A DNA stretch of 6,708 nucleotides from assembly GCA_913057765.1 (NCBI GenBank), contig CAJXPH010000150.1:1-6708 (forward strand), given 5' to 3'. Made by a program: the position numbers and the translations under genes. The notes under the pieces are model-generated. The model did not search any database, was not told where the DNA came from, and saw only the letters and a program-made list of their open reading frames with translations. This DNA comes from an uncultured Campylobacteraceae bacterium. GTDB lineage: Bacteria > Campylobacterota > Campylobacteria > Campylobacterales > Arcobacteraceae. Of the stretch, positions 1 through 6,708 are shown piece by piece (position 1 is the stretch's first letter; each line of letters starts with the position of its first letter).

Positions 1-59
1 CACCACCGAGATCTACACTATCCTCTTCGTCGGCAGAGTCAGATGTGTATAAGAGACAG
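1..59 (+). other. Nextera/Illumina P5-side adapter contamination
   Basis: This is not genomic DNA. Bases 2-18 match the end of the Illumina P5 oligo (ACCACCGAGATCTACAC), 19-26 are an eight-base i5 index (TATCCTCT), 27-40 are the Nextera read-1 linker, and 41-59 are the 19-base Tn5 mosaic end AGATGTGTATAAGAGACAG. Two bases differ from the oligo as I know it: position 1 (C, expected G) and position 37 (A, expected C), as expected for low-coverage read-through sequence. Genomic sequence begins at about base 60. Confidence 0.98.
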
Positions 60-478
60 ATTTATATATAAAATATCCAGACTTTAAAATAAATGTAGAA
101 GAAGAACAAAGATTACTGTTAGAAAATGATATTATTCTTTTTCAATTTCCAATGTATTGGTTTAGTTCACCATCACTTTTAAAAGAATGGTTTGATATGA
201 TATTATCACCAGGATTTGCCCATGCGGGGGCAAGTATGTTAAAAGATAAATCATTTGCAATTGCAGTTAGTTGTGGTGGAGCAGAAAATGCATTTTCCGA
301 AGGGGGAAAAGATAAAAAAAGAGTTGAAGAGTTTTTATTTCCTTTTGAAATTACTGCAAATTATGTAAAGATGAATTATAAAAAAGCTTTTATTACTTAT
401 GATACGGAATCAGTTTTAAGTGAAGAAACTCTTAATAAATATAAAGAAGATTATGTTAAATATGTAAAAGAATTATAA
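60..478 (+). CDS. NAD(P)H-dependent quinone oxidoreductase, flavodoxin-like fold (KefF/MdaB type), 5'-truncated
   Basis: The open frame runs from the adapter junction to TAA at 476-478. It gives 138 complete residues (first full codon 62-64) beginning LYIKYPDFKINVEEEQ. This matches the family pattern of an LYxxYPDF segment, then an EQ-containing helix, then a hydrophobic strand ending FQFPMYW (residues 28-33), and then the SLLKEWFD...PGFAHA segment that contacts the flavin and the quinone site. Members of this family (Flavodoxin_2, PF02525) are soluble FMN/FAD enzymes of about 170-190 residues that reduce quinones and other electrophiles with NAD(P)H. Some, such as KefF, are ancillary subunits of potassium efflux systems. 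About 35-45 N-terminal residues, including the flavin phosphate-binding strand and loop, are missing because the contig ends. The ATG at 152 is an internal methionine in the conserved FPMYW motif and is not the start. The exact subfamily (KefF, MdaB or YwrO-like) cannot be decided from this part. Confidence 0.88.
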
Positions 479-502
479 TTAATAATAAGTGATCGAGAAA
501 AA

Positions 503-538
503 AACTATTTGCAACGCAGAAGATGCGTGCAAATAGTT
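503..538. terminator. Bidirectional intrinsic terminator between convergent genes
   Basis: The left arm AACTATTTGCAACGCA (503-518) pairs with the right arm TGCGTGCAAATAGTT (524-538) as a 15-bp stem with one bulged A, around a five-base loop GAAGA. On the plus strand it is followed by the T-rich ATTTTATATT. On the minus strand it is followed by the complement of the A-run at 498-504. It lies 24 bases after the oxidoreductase stop and 8 bases after the htpG stop, so it can end both transcripts. Confidence 0.9.
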
Positions 539-546
539 ATTTTATA

Positions 547-2451
547 TTAAAGTGCTTTAGCTGTAATTCTTGATAATCTTTGTGCAAATGCTACTGCATC
601 AGTAATTTCCATACCTTCAGATAGTTTTGCTTGGTCTAATAGTACCCATGAAACATCTGATACTAATGAATCATTATCTAAACCATTTAATTTAGTAACG
701 ATTTCATGATCTGGGTTGATTTCTAAAATTGGGGCAGTTTCAGGCATGTCTTGTCCCATTGCTTTCATCATTTGAGCCATTTGTTGCATTTGAGCATCAC
801 CAGCGTCTTTTACAACACAAGATGGAGATTCAGAAAGTCTAGTTGTAACTCTTACATCAGAAACTGATTCACCTAAAATATCTTTGATTTTTTTAGTAAT
901 ATCTTCAAATTTTTCTTCAACTTCTTTTTTAGCTTCTTCTGATTGCTCAACTTTTGGAGCTTCAGCAGATGTAATATCTTTAAATTCCCACTCTTGGTAA
1001 GCACCATACATAGGAGTAATGATTTCATCAATTTCTTTATCATCTAAGATAAGAACTTCAATATCATTTTTCTTATATGCTTCTAATAATGGAGAGTTTT
1101 TAAGAACATTTTCATTTTCACCTACGATATAGTAGATTGCTTTTTGTTCAGTATCAGCAGCATCTTTATATGCAGATAATGAAGTCATTTTTTCAGCTTT
1201 TGATGATTTAAATCTAATTAATTCTAAGATTGCTTCTTTATTAGTAAAGTCTTGGTAAGCACCTTCTTTTAAAGCTCTGTTATATTGTTCAACAAATAAA
1301 GCATATTTTTCTTCATCTTTTGACATTTTTTTAATTTCATTTAAAACTTTTTTTACAGACGCTTGTTTAATATTTGCCATTACTCTATTTTCTTGTAAGA
1401 TTTCTCTTGAAACGTTTAATGGTAAATCTTCAGAATCAATAATACCTCTTACAAATCTTAAGTAAGTTGGTAATAATTCTTTTTCAGAATCAGTAATAAA
1501 TACTCTTTTTACATATAACTTCACACCTGGTTGGTAATCAGCTCTGTACATATCCATTGGAGCAATTGAAGGGATATAGAAAAGAGTTGTATACTCACTT
1601 ACACCTTCAGCTTTTGTATGAATAACAGCCATTGGGTCTTGTGAATCATGAGAAATTGATTTATAAAAATCATTATATTCGTCAGGTTTTAATTTAGACT
1701 TTGGTTGCATCCATAAAGCAGTAGCTTCGTTGATTTTCTCATGTCTTTTTTCAGTTGTTTTTTTAGCTTCTTTTCCAGATTTTTCATCTTCTTCACTTAA
1801 CTCTTCAGTTACTTCTTCTGAGTAGTTTAAGAAAATTGGGTAAGCAATATGGTTAGAGTATTTTCCAACGATAGTTTTGATTCTTTCTTTAACAGCAAAT
1901 TCTGAAGCTTCTTCATCTTTTAATTTGATGTAAATAACTGTTCCTGAAGTTTCTTTTGTACAAGGAGCTAAATCAAACTCACCTGTTCCATCAGAAGACC
2001 ATTTATATGCAGTTTCTTCTCCAGCTTTTTTAGAAATAACATCTACATGAGAAGCTACCATAAATACAGAGTAAAAACCAACACCGAATTGACCAATAAG
2101 GTTTGAATCTTTTTTATCATCACCAGTCATAGCTTCAACAAAAGATTTTGTACCAGATTTTGCAATTGTACCAATTGAAGAAATTAAATCTTCTTCATTC
2201 ATACCTACACCATTATCAATAATTGTTAATGATTTATCAGCTTCGTCAAAAGTGATATTAATCTCACCTTTCCAATCTGCATAACTATCTTTTAACTTTT
2301 CGTCAGTTAATCTTAAATAATTTAATTTATCAATAGCATCACTTGAATTTGATACTAATTCTCTAATAAAAATTTCTTTATTTGAGTATAAAGAGTGTGT
2401 CATTAAATGAAGTAATTGTCCTACTTCAGTTTGAAATTGATGTTTTGCCAT
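547..2451 (-). CDS. htpG: Molecular chaperone HtpG (bacterial Hsp90)
   Basis: Cytosolic ATP-dependent chaperone that works as a homodimer on late folding intermediates and stress-damaged clients. The 634-residue product is full length for the family. The N-terminal GHKL ATPase domain shows E31 and N35 in RELVSNSSDAIDKL (catalytic Glu and Mg-binding Asn by family alignment), DNGVGM at 79-84 with the adenine-contacting Asp79, the lid segment GTIAKSGT at 93-100, and GQFGVGFY at 119-126. A charged linker-like insert rich in Glu and Lys spans about 210-238. The middle domain has LPLNVSREILQ with the ATP-contacting arginine at 349. The C-terminal dimerization domain includes a methionine-rich amphipathic segment at 552-569, typical of HtpG client-binding helices. 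ATG at 2449-2451 is preceded by AGGAAA five bases upstream. The gene converges on the oxidoreductase gene and diverges from the DoxX-like/ciaB unit. A CIRCE-like operator 82 bases upstream suggests HrcA heat-shock control. No damage or unusual composition is seen. Confidence 0.98.
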   Translation of the reverse strand: MAKHQFQTEVGQLLHLMTHSLYSNKEIFIRELVSNSSDAIDKLNYLRLTDEKLKDSYADWKGEINITFDEADKSLTIIDNGVGMNEEDLISSIGTIAKSGTKSFVEAMTGDDKKDSNLIGQFGVGFYSVFMVASHVDVISKKAGEETAYKWSSDGTGEFDLAPCTKETSGTVIYIKLKDEEASEFAVKERIKTIVGKYSNHIAYPIFLNYSEEVTEELSEEDEKSGKEAKKTTEKRHEKINEATALWMQPKSKLKPDEYNDFYKSISHDSQDPMAVIHTKAEGVSEYTTLFYIPSIAPMDMYRADYQPGVKLYVKRVFITDSEKELLPTYLRFVRGIIDSEDLPLNVSREILQENRVMANIKQASVKKVLNEIKKMSKDEEKYALFVEQYNRALKEGAYQDFTNKEAILELIRFKSSKAEKMTSLSAYKDAADTEQKAIYYIVGENENVLKNSPLLEAYKKNDIEVLILDDKEIDEIITPMYGAYQEWEFKDITSAEAPKVEQSEEAKKEVEEKFEDITKKIKDILGESVSDVRVTTRLSESPSCVVKDAGDAQMQQMAQMMKAMGQDMPETAPILEINPDHEIVTKLNGLDNDSLVSDVSWVLLDQAKLSEGMEITDAVAFAQRLSRITAKAL

Positions 2452-2488
2452 AAGTTTTTCCTATAAATTTTAATATTTTGTATATAGA

Positions 2489-2494
2489 ATTTTA
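2489..2494 (-). promoter_or_regulatory. Candidate -10 element of the htpG promoter
   Basis: Read on the minus strand this is TAAAAT, preceded by TGTGA, 37 bases from the htpG ATG, which leaves a leader of about 30 bases. There is no clear -35 box, as is usual for sigma-70 promoters in Campylobacterota. An alternative -10 is TATAAA at 2502-2507 on the same strand. It would place the -35 region next to the CIRCE element and so fit repression by HrcA better. The choice cannot be made by eye. Confidence 0.35.
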
Positions 2495-2533
2495 TCACAA
2501 CTTTATAAAAGGAAGCTAAAGTCTAGAGCTTTT

Positions 2534-2560
2534 TTAGCACTTATCCAGTAAAAGTGCTAA
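2534..2560. promoter_or_regulatory. CIRCE-like operator (HrcA binding site)
   Basis: Inverted repeat TTAGCACTT (2534-2542), a spacer of exactly nine bases, then AAGTGCTAA (2552-2560). The known CIRCE consensus is TTAGCACTC-N9-GAGTGCTAA. This site differs only at the innermost base of each arm, and the two changes are complementary, so symmetry is kept. One more base pair extends the repeat to 2533-2561. CIRCE is bound by HrcA, which represses chaperone genes and is inactivated on heat shock. The position, between divergent htpG and the DoxX-like gene, supports an operator role. The lack of a T-tract at a useful place, and the absence of any gene ending here, argue against a terminator. Confidence 0.85.
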
Positions 2561-2593
2561 AGTTATATAAATACTTACTAAACAAAAAACTAA

Positions 2594-2599
2594 TATAAT
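2594..2599 (+). promoter_or_regulatory. Candidate -10 box for the DoxX-like/ciaB unit
   Basis: A perfect TATAAT lies 26 bases before the ATG at 2626, giving a leader of about 20 bases that still includes the ribosome binding site. No good -35 hexamer is present; the 17-base spacing position (2571-2576) reads ATACTT. The CIRCE-like repeat ends 33 bases upstream. A second AT-rich candidate, TATATA at 2564-2569, would put its -35 region inside the repeat. Confidence 0.5.
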
Positions 2600-2625
2600 C
2601 AATTATTAAACAAAAGGGAAGAGTA

Positions 2626-3000
2626 ATGATAAAAAGGATTTTCAACAAAAAAACAATCTATTTTATAATAACAGGATTCTTAGCAATCATGGTTGGGATC
2701 ATAGGTGGAGTAGTAGATATAATTCAAACAGAAGGAGTTATAGCGGCTTCAAAAGCTTTAGGTTACCCACTATACTTTTTTACACTACTTGGAGTATTTA
2801 AAATACTTGGAGGAGTTGCATTATTACTTCCACGAAACTTTGAAAAGCCAAGATTAATTGCATATACAGGTTTTTCATTTGACTTTATATTCGCTTCATT
2901 TTCTCATTTTAGTGTAGGCGATGGATTTGTAAAAATTGCAGTTCCATTATTCTTTTTAGTACTTCTTGCTTTTTCATATAGTCTAAAGAATAAATTCTAA
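2626..3000 (+). CDS. DoxX-like family small integral membrane protein
   Basis: The 124-residue product is almost entirely hydrophobic, with four predicted membrane helices at about 11-33, 48-69, 77-95 and 101-120. The short basic N-terminus (MIKRIFNKK) is not followed by a signal-peptidase site, so this is an inner-membrane protein. The segments LGYPLYFFTLLGVFKILGGVALLLPR (split here as LGYPLYFF, then LLGVFKILGG, then LLLPR, residues 45-70) and YTGFSFDFIFASFSH (80-94) match the DoxX-like pattern (PF13564) of a Pro-containing helix 2, a GVxKxLGG core, an LLP turn and a GFxFDxxxAxxSH helix. Biochemical function is unknown for most of this family; related DoxX proteins are linked to respiratory or redox complexes. 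The ATG is preceded by AGGGAAGAG at good spacing. It is first in a likely two-gene unit with ciaB, 51 bases downstream with no terminator between, and is divergent from htpG. Confidence 0.85.
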   Translation: MIKRIFNKKTIYFIITGFLAIMVGIIGGVVDIIQTEGVIAASKALGYPLYFFTLLGVFKILGGVALLLPRNFEKPRLIAYTGFSFDFIFASFSHFSVGDGFVKIAVPLFFLVLLAFSYSLKNKF

Positions 3001-3051
3001 TTCAAAAACAAGATTAAAATTGATAGACTACAATTTGAATAAAGGATTAAT

Positions 3052-4929
3052 ATGAATAATGAAAAATTTATAAATGATTTAAACGATATATACGAATTTT
3101 TGAACTTTCAAAAAAGCAGTGTTAATAAACTAATTTCTTATTTAGAAAACAAAGAATTTGATAAACTAACAATAATAGAAGACTTTGCTTCAACACTAGA
3201 TTTAGAGATGAGTGATGATTTAAGATTTGCACTTGTTACAAGGCTTGTTAACTTAAGAGATGACTCTTTAGTTCAAGTACTTAAAAAAAGTATCAAAAGT
3301 GAAATAGAGATAATAGACTTACAGGAAAAAGCATACTGCTTTGTAAGAGATTTCTGGCATGAGAAACATAAAAACACAGTTGATTATATAAAACACAATA
3401 ATTTATTAACACCATTTTATCAAGAGATATTTCAAAGTGTATACAACGTGGGAATTAAAATGTCATCATGGCAAAGTTCATGGACAGCACATATTATAAA
3501 TGGAATAAATAAAGAACTTCTAAATAAATTTGAAGGTGATGAAGAAAAAGTATTTGAATATTTAGAAAAGCATCATTTATTTGATTTAGGACACAATAAT
3601 ATATTAGCAGATAGATCATATTCTGCACTAGTAAAAGAAAAAGATGAATACCATTCAAAAGCATATATAAATGCTTTTAAAGAGCAAACAACTGCTGTAA
3701 TTGATTCCCTTGAAGAGTTTGAAGAAAAACTAATAGAACTTGAAGATGAAACATATGGACAAAAGTGGGATTATATTTTATATATACAAAATCTTATCAA
3801 AGCATTTGGTGAAACAAAAACTCATATGCTAGTTGAAAGATGGGCTGATGTTGATAGAGCTTGGATGAAAATCAAAACTCCTATTCAAATTGGACATCCC
3901 CTTGAATACTATGAAGATCATTTTAGAAAAGCTGTTGCTTTAGAATGGGATATAAGACTTACAAATCCAGAATTTGCACAAAATGATAATAGAGTGAATA
4001 AAATCAAATCTGCTTTTGCAAAAATCTTTGAAAATTTTAAAGATAAGAATGAATATAAAGCAATATATGACTTTTCATTAAAATCACTTGATGAAGTACA
4101 ACTATATGTTGGTCGACCTGCACTATTTTTTGGAGCAGAATTCAATGGACTTTTTTCAGCACAAGTTGTACCAAATGATGAAATAGTATCAAAAGAAGCA
4201 GGGAAAAAAATCTTTGCATTTTCAGATGAGATACTTCAATCTAGTCGAGCAAAACCATTTTTAAAACTAAGTCGTGAAGTTTTTGGGCAAAAACTATTAA
4301 CAGAAGATAGAAACTTTTTATTTAAAGAAACTGATGCTTGGCATCAAGTTTATGATATCACGACAATTGGGCATGAATTTGGACATATTTTATGGTGTGA
4401 TGAAGAAACAGAAACTCTTATGAACAAGACAGGTAACTTCAAAAATATTGAAGAGTTTAAAGCTACAACAGGTGGCTTAGTATCTTTCTTCTTAGATGAT
4501 TCAAATGAAGAAAAAGAATTAGAGCAACAAGTATTAATAGATACAGTTAAAAGAGCTGTAGGACTTATAGGTTGGATGGAAGTTGATGAAGTACAACCAT
4601 ATTATTGTGAAGGCCTTATTCACTTAAATGGATTATTTGATTCAAAGATCTTAATTTGGGAAAATGAAAATTTAACAATAGATTTATCAAAAGAAAAATA
4701 TGATGAGTTAAAGAAATGGTATGTACAAACATATACTTCTTTAGCACAACACTATTTAGATAAAAAAGATGCTACAGAATTTTTAAATCAATTTGCCACA
4801 AAAGAAGATAAATACTTTATGCCAACAAATAAAAAGATTTACTCTTTTGTAAAACACTATTTTGCAAGATACCAAGAAATTGGACAAGAACTAGATAGTG
4901 AAGATAAAAAAGATAACTATTTAAAATAA
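3052..4929 (+). CDS. ciaB: CiaB-family invasion antigen with zincin (HExxH) motif
   Basis: The 625-residue product resembles Campylobacter invasion antigen B (about 610 residues) and the ciaB homologues found across Arcobacter. In C. jejuni, CiaB was described as a protein exported through the flagellar apparatus and needed for host-cell internalization, though its exact role is disputed. Arcobacter species, including environmental ones, also carry it. No signal peptide or membrane helix is visible, and the protein is acidic and mostly helical. Residues 440-445 read GHEFGH, a gluzincin metalloprotease motif with His441 and His445 as expected zinc ligands and Glu442 as catalytic base. IEEFKATTGG at 466-475 sits at the right distance to supply the third ligand (Glu467 or Glu468). 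The C-terminal half therefore looks like an M3-type oligopeptidase domain. ATG at 3052 follows AAAGGA (3041-3046) at good spacing. It is probably cotranscribed with the DoxX-like gene; a separate weak -10 (TAAAAT, 3015-3020) is possible. The stop lies inside the terminator hairpin. The ciaB name is by recall of the family, not by search. Confidence 0.83.
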   Translation: MNNEKFINDLNDIYEFLNFQKSSVNKLISYLENKEFDKLTIIEDFASTLDLEMSDDLRFALVTRLVNLRDDSLVQVLKKSIKSEIEIIDLQEKAYCFVRDFWHEKHKNTVDYIKHNNLLTPFYQEIFQSVYNVGIKMSSWQSSWTAHIINGINKELLNKFEGDEEKVFEYLEKHHLFDLGHNNILADRSYSALVKEKDEYHSKAYINAFKEQTTAVIDSLEEFEEKLIELEDETYGQKWDYILYIQNLIKAFGETKTHMLVERWADVDRAWMKIKTPIQIGHPLEYYEDHFRKAVALEWDIRLTNPEFAQNDNRVNKIKSAFAKIFENFKDKNEYKAIYDFSLKSLDEVQLYVGRPALFFGAEFNGLFSAQVVPNDEIVSKEAGKKIFAFSDEILQSSRAKPFLKLSREVFGQKLLTEDRNFLFKETDAWHQVYDITTIGHEFGHILWCDEETETLMNKTGNFKNIEEFKATTGGLVSFFLDDSNEEKELEQQVLIDTVKRAVGLIGWMEVDEVQPYYCEGLIHLNGLFDSKILIWENENLTIDLSKEKYDELKKWYVQTYTSLAQHYLDKKDATEFLNQFATKEDKYFMPTNKKIYSFVKHYFARYQEIGQELDSEDKKDNYLK

Positions 4930-4950
4930 GAGATTTTAATCTCTTATTTT
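4923..4950. terminator. Shared bidirectional terminator containing two stop codons
   Basis: AAAATAAGAGA (4923-4933) and TCTCTTATTTT (4940-4950) form an 11-bp perfect stem with a six-base loop TTTTAA. The outer pairs give an A-tract and a U-tract on either strand, so it can act in both directions. The ciaB stop (TAA, 4927-4929) is in the left arm. The stop of the opposite gene (TTA on plus, 4936-4938) is in the loop. The two coding regions end six bases apart. Confidence 0.85.
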
Positions 4951-6659
4951 AATACTAGGACTTATTTCTTCCCAATTTTCAACTAACTCTTCTTTTAGTA
5001 TAAATGTATCTTTTGAAGTAGCTATATTATGGTATTCATATGGAGTTACTACCATCAAACCACCTTTTACAATTGAAGTAAAAGTATTTGTTTTTATTTC
5101 TGTTCCACTAAAGATAGAGAATTTCAATTTAAAACCACTAATATCATAGAAGGTTGAATCTGTACGTACTAAATGTTTATATCTATTATAGATTAAACAA
5201 TCAAGTAATACTTTTGCTCCATCAAAACTTAGCCCTATTTTATTTACTTTCCCAATTTGTACATTTTTATAATAAACTGGTGCATCTTCATTTACACTAG
5301 AAGGATGTAATGAAACTACTTTTAAAATCACACCATCTTCCGCTTTCTTGATATTCTCTAAATTGTCATATCCATTAAAACTTGTTTTAGTTTTTCTTTT
5401 ATTACTTGTTAGTACACCAATATTTATAGGCATGATTGTTGAACCTATATTTTCTATTCGATTTAATGATAACTTAGGTTTTTTAAGATAAAAAGTTGTT
5501 CCTTTTTTAGCAAATTTTTCAAAATCTTTATATATTTGAACTTTAACTAAAACTCTATTTTTAGAGTTTAACGATATATTTGTCACTTTTCCTACATCTA
5601 CACCTTTATAATATAGCTTTGAGAACTCAGTTTTTAACCCTTCTACATCATCAAAAGATATAGTAATTGTATTAGAAGAATTTTTCATACTATCTTCCGA
5701 TGCAAATATTTGGTAGTTTTTATAATATTTCTTTGAACTATTATCAAGTTCTATTGAACCATTTAAAATTGAAGAAAAATTATCAAGTTCAAATAATACC
5801 CCACTTAGACTAGCATCTAATTTTAAGACACCTTTTTTATAAAATCTACTTTTCTTAGTGATATATTTTTTGTATTTTGAATATATAAACATCATTACTT
5901 TAGATTTTTTATCATCAAATTTTATTGATTTTACAAAACCTATTTCTTGATTTTTATAGTTTATTGACTGATTCTCTTTCACTTCAAAACTATTATCAAA
6001 GTAAGTACTTATTAAAGAACCTTCCGTTTGTATTCGTTTTAAACTTTCTACATCTTTATAAGAAGTATAAAGATTAAAACTTTTCTTTGTAAACTTTTCA
6101 TTTCTTTTTATATCTACAAGAGAAATTGCACCATCAAGTAGAGGTTTAAAACCAATATTATTTATATTTAGTTCTAAATCTTTTAACTCCACAAGTTTTG
6201 AACTCATGTCATAAAAAAGTGTTTTGTCATTTATAAGGTTTTTATATTTTCTTTTTATAATCGCTCTTATTTTAACTTTTTTGTAATTGCTAGTTAAACT
6301 ATAATCAAGTACTTTTCCAATCTCAATACTTTTAAAATATATTTTTGATTTATTTGATATTGAATTTAAATTTTCACTATATAAAGTCAACATAATATCA
6401 TTAGCAATAGATTTATTTGAATCTTTTTGTTCAATCTCAAAGAAAAAAGATTCTTCCCCTTTTTTATAGTCTATTGAAAGATAATTCCCTCTTACCACTG
6501 TTCCTAAATTTTTTATACCATCTAAACTAATTTCAGCTTCTTCTAAAAAGAATTTACTATTTTTTGTTAAAAGATATTTATAGTTTTCATATAAATATGC
6601 TTTTGCAATTACATCATCTGAACCTAAATGTAATTCTTTTATTTTTCCAACCTCTATCC
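4936..6659 (-). CDS. PqiB/LetB-like multi-MCE-domain lipid transport protein, 5'-truncated
   Basis: The frame is open from the right adapter junction to the stop at 4936-4938, giving 573 residues with the N-terminus missing. The GTG at 6496-6498 is internal: the 53 residues before it continue the protein in frame and begin IEVGKIKELHLGSDD, a typical MCE start. Five MCE (MlaD-like, PF02470) repeats are visible, each with a (V/I)G(K/F)(I/V) turn, at residues 3-6, 113-116, 239-242, 355-358 and 468-471. Each is followed by a strand and then an (S/T)xFY-type motif (FF in the first repeat). Repeat spacing is 110-126 residues. MCE proteins form hexameric rings; stacked repeats in LetB (seven) and the PqiB rings plus needle (three) build a periplasmic tunnel carrying lipids between inner and outer membranes. 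No long C-terminal coiled coil follows the last repeat, so it is more LetB-like than PqiB-like in form. The membrane anchor, and perhaps further repeats, lie off the contig. A PqiA/LetA-type membrane partner may lie upstream, also unseen. Confidence 0.87.
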
Positions 6660-6708
6660 CTGTCTCTTATACACATCTGACGCTGCCGACGAAGAGGATA
6701 GTGTAGAT
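6660..6708 (-). other. Nextera adapter, reverse complement
   Basis: Not genomic. CTGTCTCTTATACACATCT (6660-6678) is the reverse complement of the Tn5 mosaic end, 6679-6692 that of the read-1 linker, 6693-6700 (AGAGGATA) that of index TATCCTCT, and 6701-6708 the start of the P5 complement. It is the same adapter and index as at the left end, in inverted orientation, and this copy matches the standard oligo throughout. Base 6660 could be either genomic or adapter. Confidence 0.98.

Noticed and set aside
152..478. ATG at 152 as the start of a 108-residue protein
   Set aside because: The frame is open upstream to the adapter, and the upstream 30 residues carry conserved family sequence (LYxxYPDF and FQFP). 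The methionine is internal to the conserved FPMYW motif.
2533..2561. Hairpin as a rho-independent terminator
   Set aside because: No gene ends here; both flanking genes point away from it. The arms and nine-base spacer match CIRCE, so an operator is the better reading.
3001..3051. Independent ciaB promoter (TAAAAT at 3015-3020 or TACAAT at 3029-3034)
   Set aside because: Such hexamers are common by chance in DNA this AT-rich, no -35 is seen, and the second would start transcription on the ribosome binding site. It is noted only as a possibility.
3918..4145. 75-residue open frame on the minus strand inside ciaB
   Set aside because: It lies wholly within the strongly supported ciaB gene in antisense, has no ribosome binding site and resembles no family I know; it is a shadow frame.
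4936..6498. GTG at 6496-6498 as the start of the MCE protein
   Set aside because: The frame continues to the contig edge with another recognisable MCE segment (IEVGKI...), and no ribosome binding site precedes the GTG.
60..6659. tRNA, rRNA, CRISPR array, prophage or novel defence system
   Set aside because: Nearly all the sequence is covered by five recognisable chromosomal genes. No structured RNA or direct-repeat array was seen, and no non-coding gap exceeds 180 bases.
1..6708. Transposon with inverted terminal repeats
   Set aside because: The inverted ends are synthetic Nextera adapter including P5 and index bases; there is no transposase gene inside.

Overview
The window is a 6.7 kb contig capped at both ends by leftover Illumina Nextera adapter (1-59 and 6660-6708, with the same eight-base index TATCCTCT read in opposite directions). 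The biological sequence is therefore 60-6659, and both contig ends are sequencing or assembly ends. The DNA is very AT-rich, with A/T-ending codons, AGGA-type ribosome binding sites and short intergenic gaps. The combination of htpG, a ciaB-type invasion antigen gene and a multi-MCE-domain protein in this composition points to Campylobacterota, most likely an Arcobacter-like (Arcobacteraceae) species. That placement is inferred from protein resemblance, not from a search.

Layout: (1) 60-478, plus strand, the 3' part of an NAD(P)H:quinone oxidoreductase of the flavodoxin-like KefF/MdaB type, its N-terminus lost at the contig end. (2) 503-538, a strong hairpin terminator between convergent genes. 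(3) 547-2451, minus strand, complete htpG (Hsp90). (4) 2452-2625, a divergent regulatory region holding a near-consensus CIRCE operator (TTAGCACTT-N9-AAGTGCTAA, 2534-2560), the binding site of the heat-shock repressor HrcA, plus candidate promoters facing both ways. (5) 2626-3000, plus strand, a small four-helix DoxX-like membrane protein, followed after 51 bases by (6) 3052-4929, plus strand, ciaB, whose product carries a zinc-metalloprotease HEFGH motif. (7) 4923-4950, a symmetrical terminator that contains the stop codons of both converging genes. (8) 4936-6659, minus strand, the C-terminal 573 residues of a PqiB/LetB-like protein with at least five tandem MCE repeats. Its reading frame runs unbroken into the right adapter, so it is a 5'-truncated gene.

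The genes do not form one pathway. The most connected part is the htpG / DoxX-like / ciaB divergon. The single CIRCE element lies between the two start codons and upstream of promoters in both directions, so HrcA could in principle control the chaperone, the ciaB unit or both. I did not find an unknown multi-gene system. The points most worth checking are this operator arrangement, the zincin motif in CiaB and the number of MCE domains in the truncated protein.
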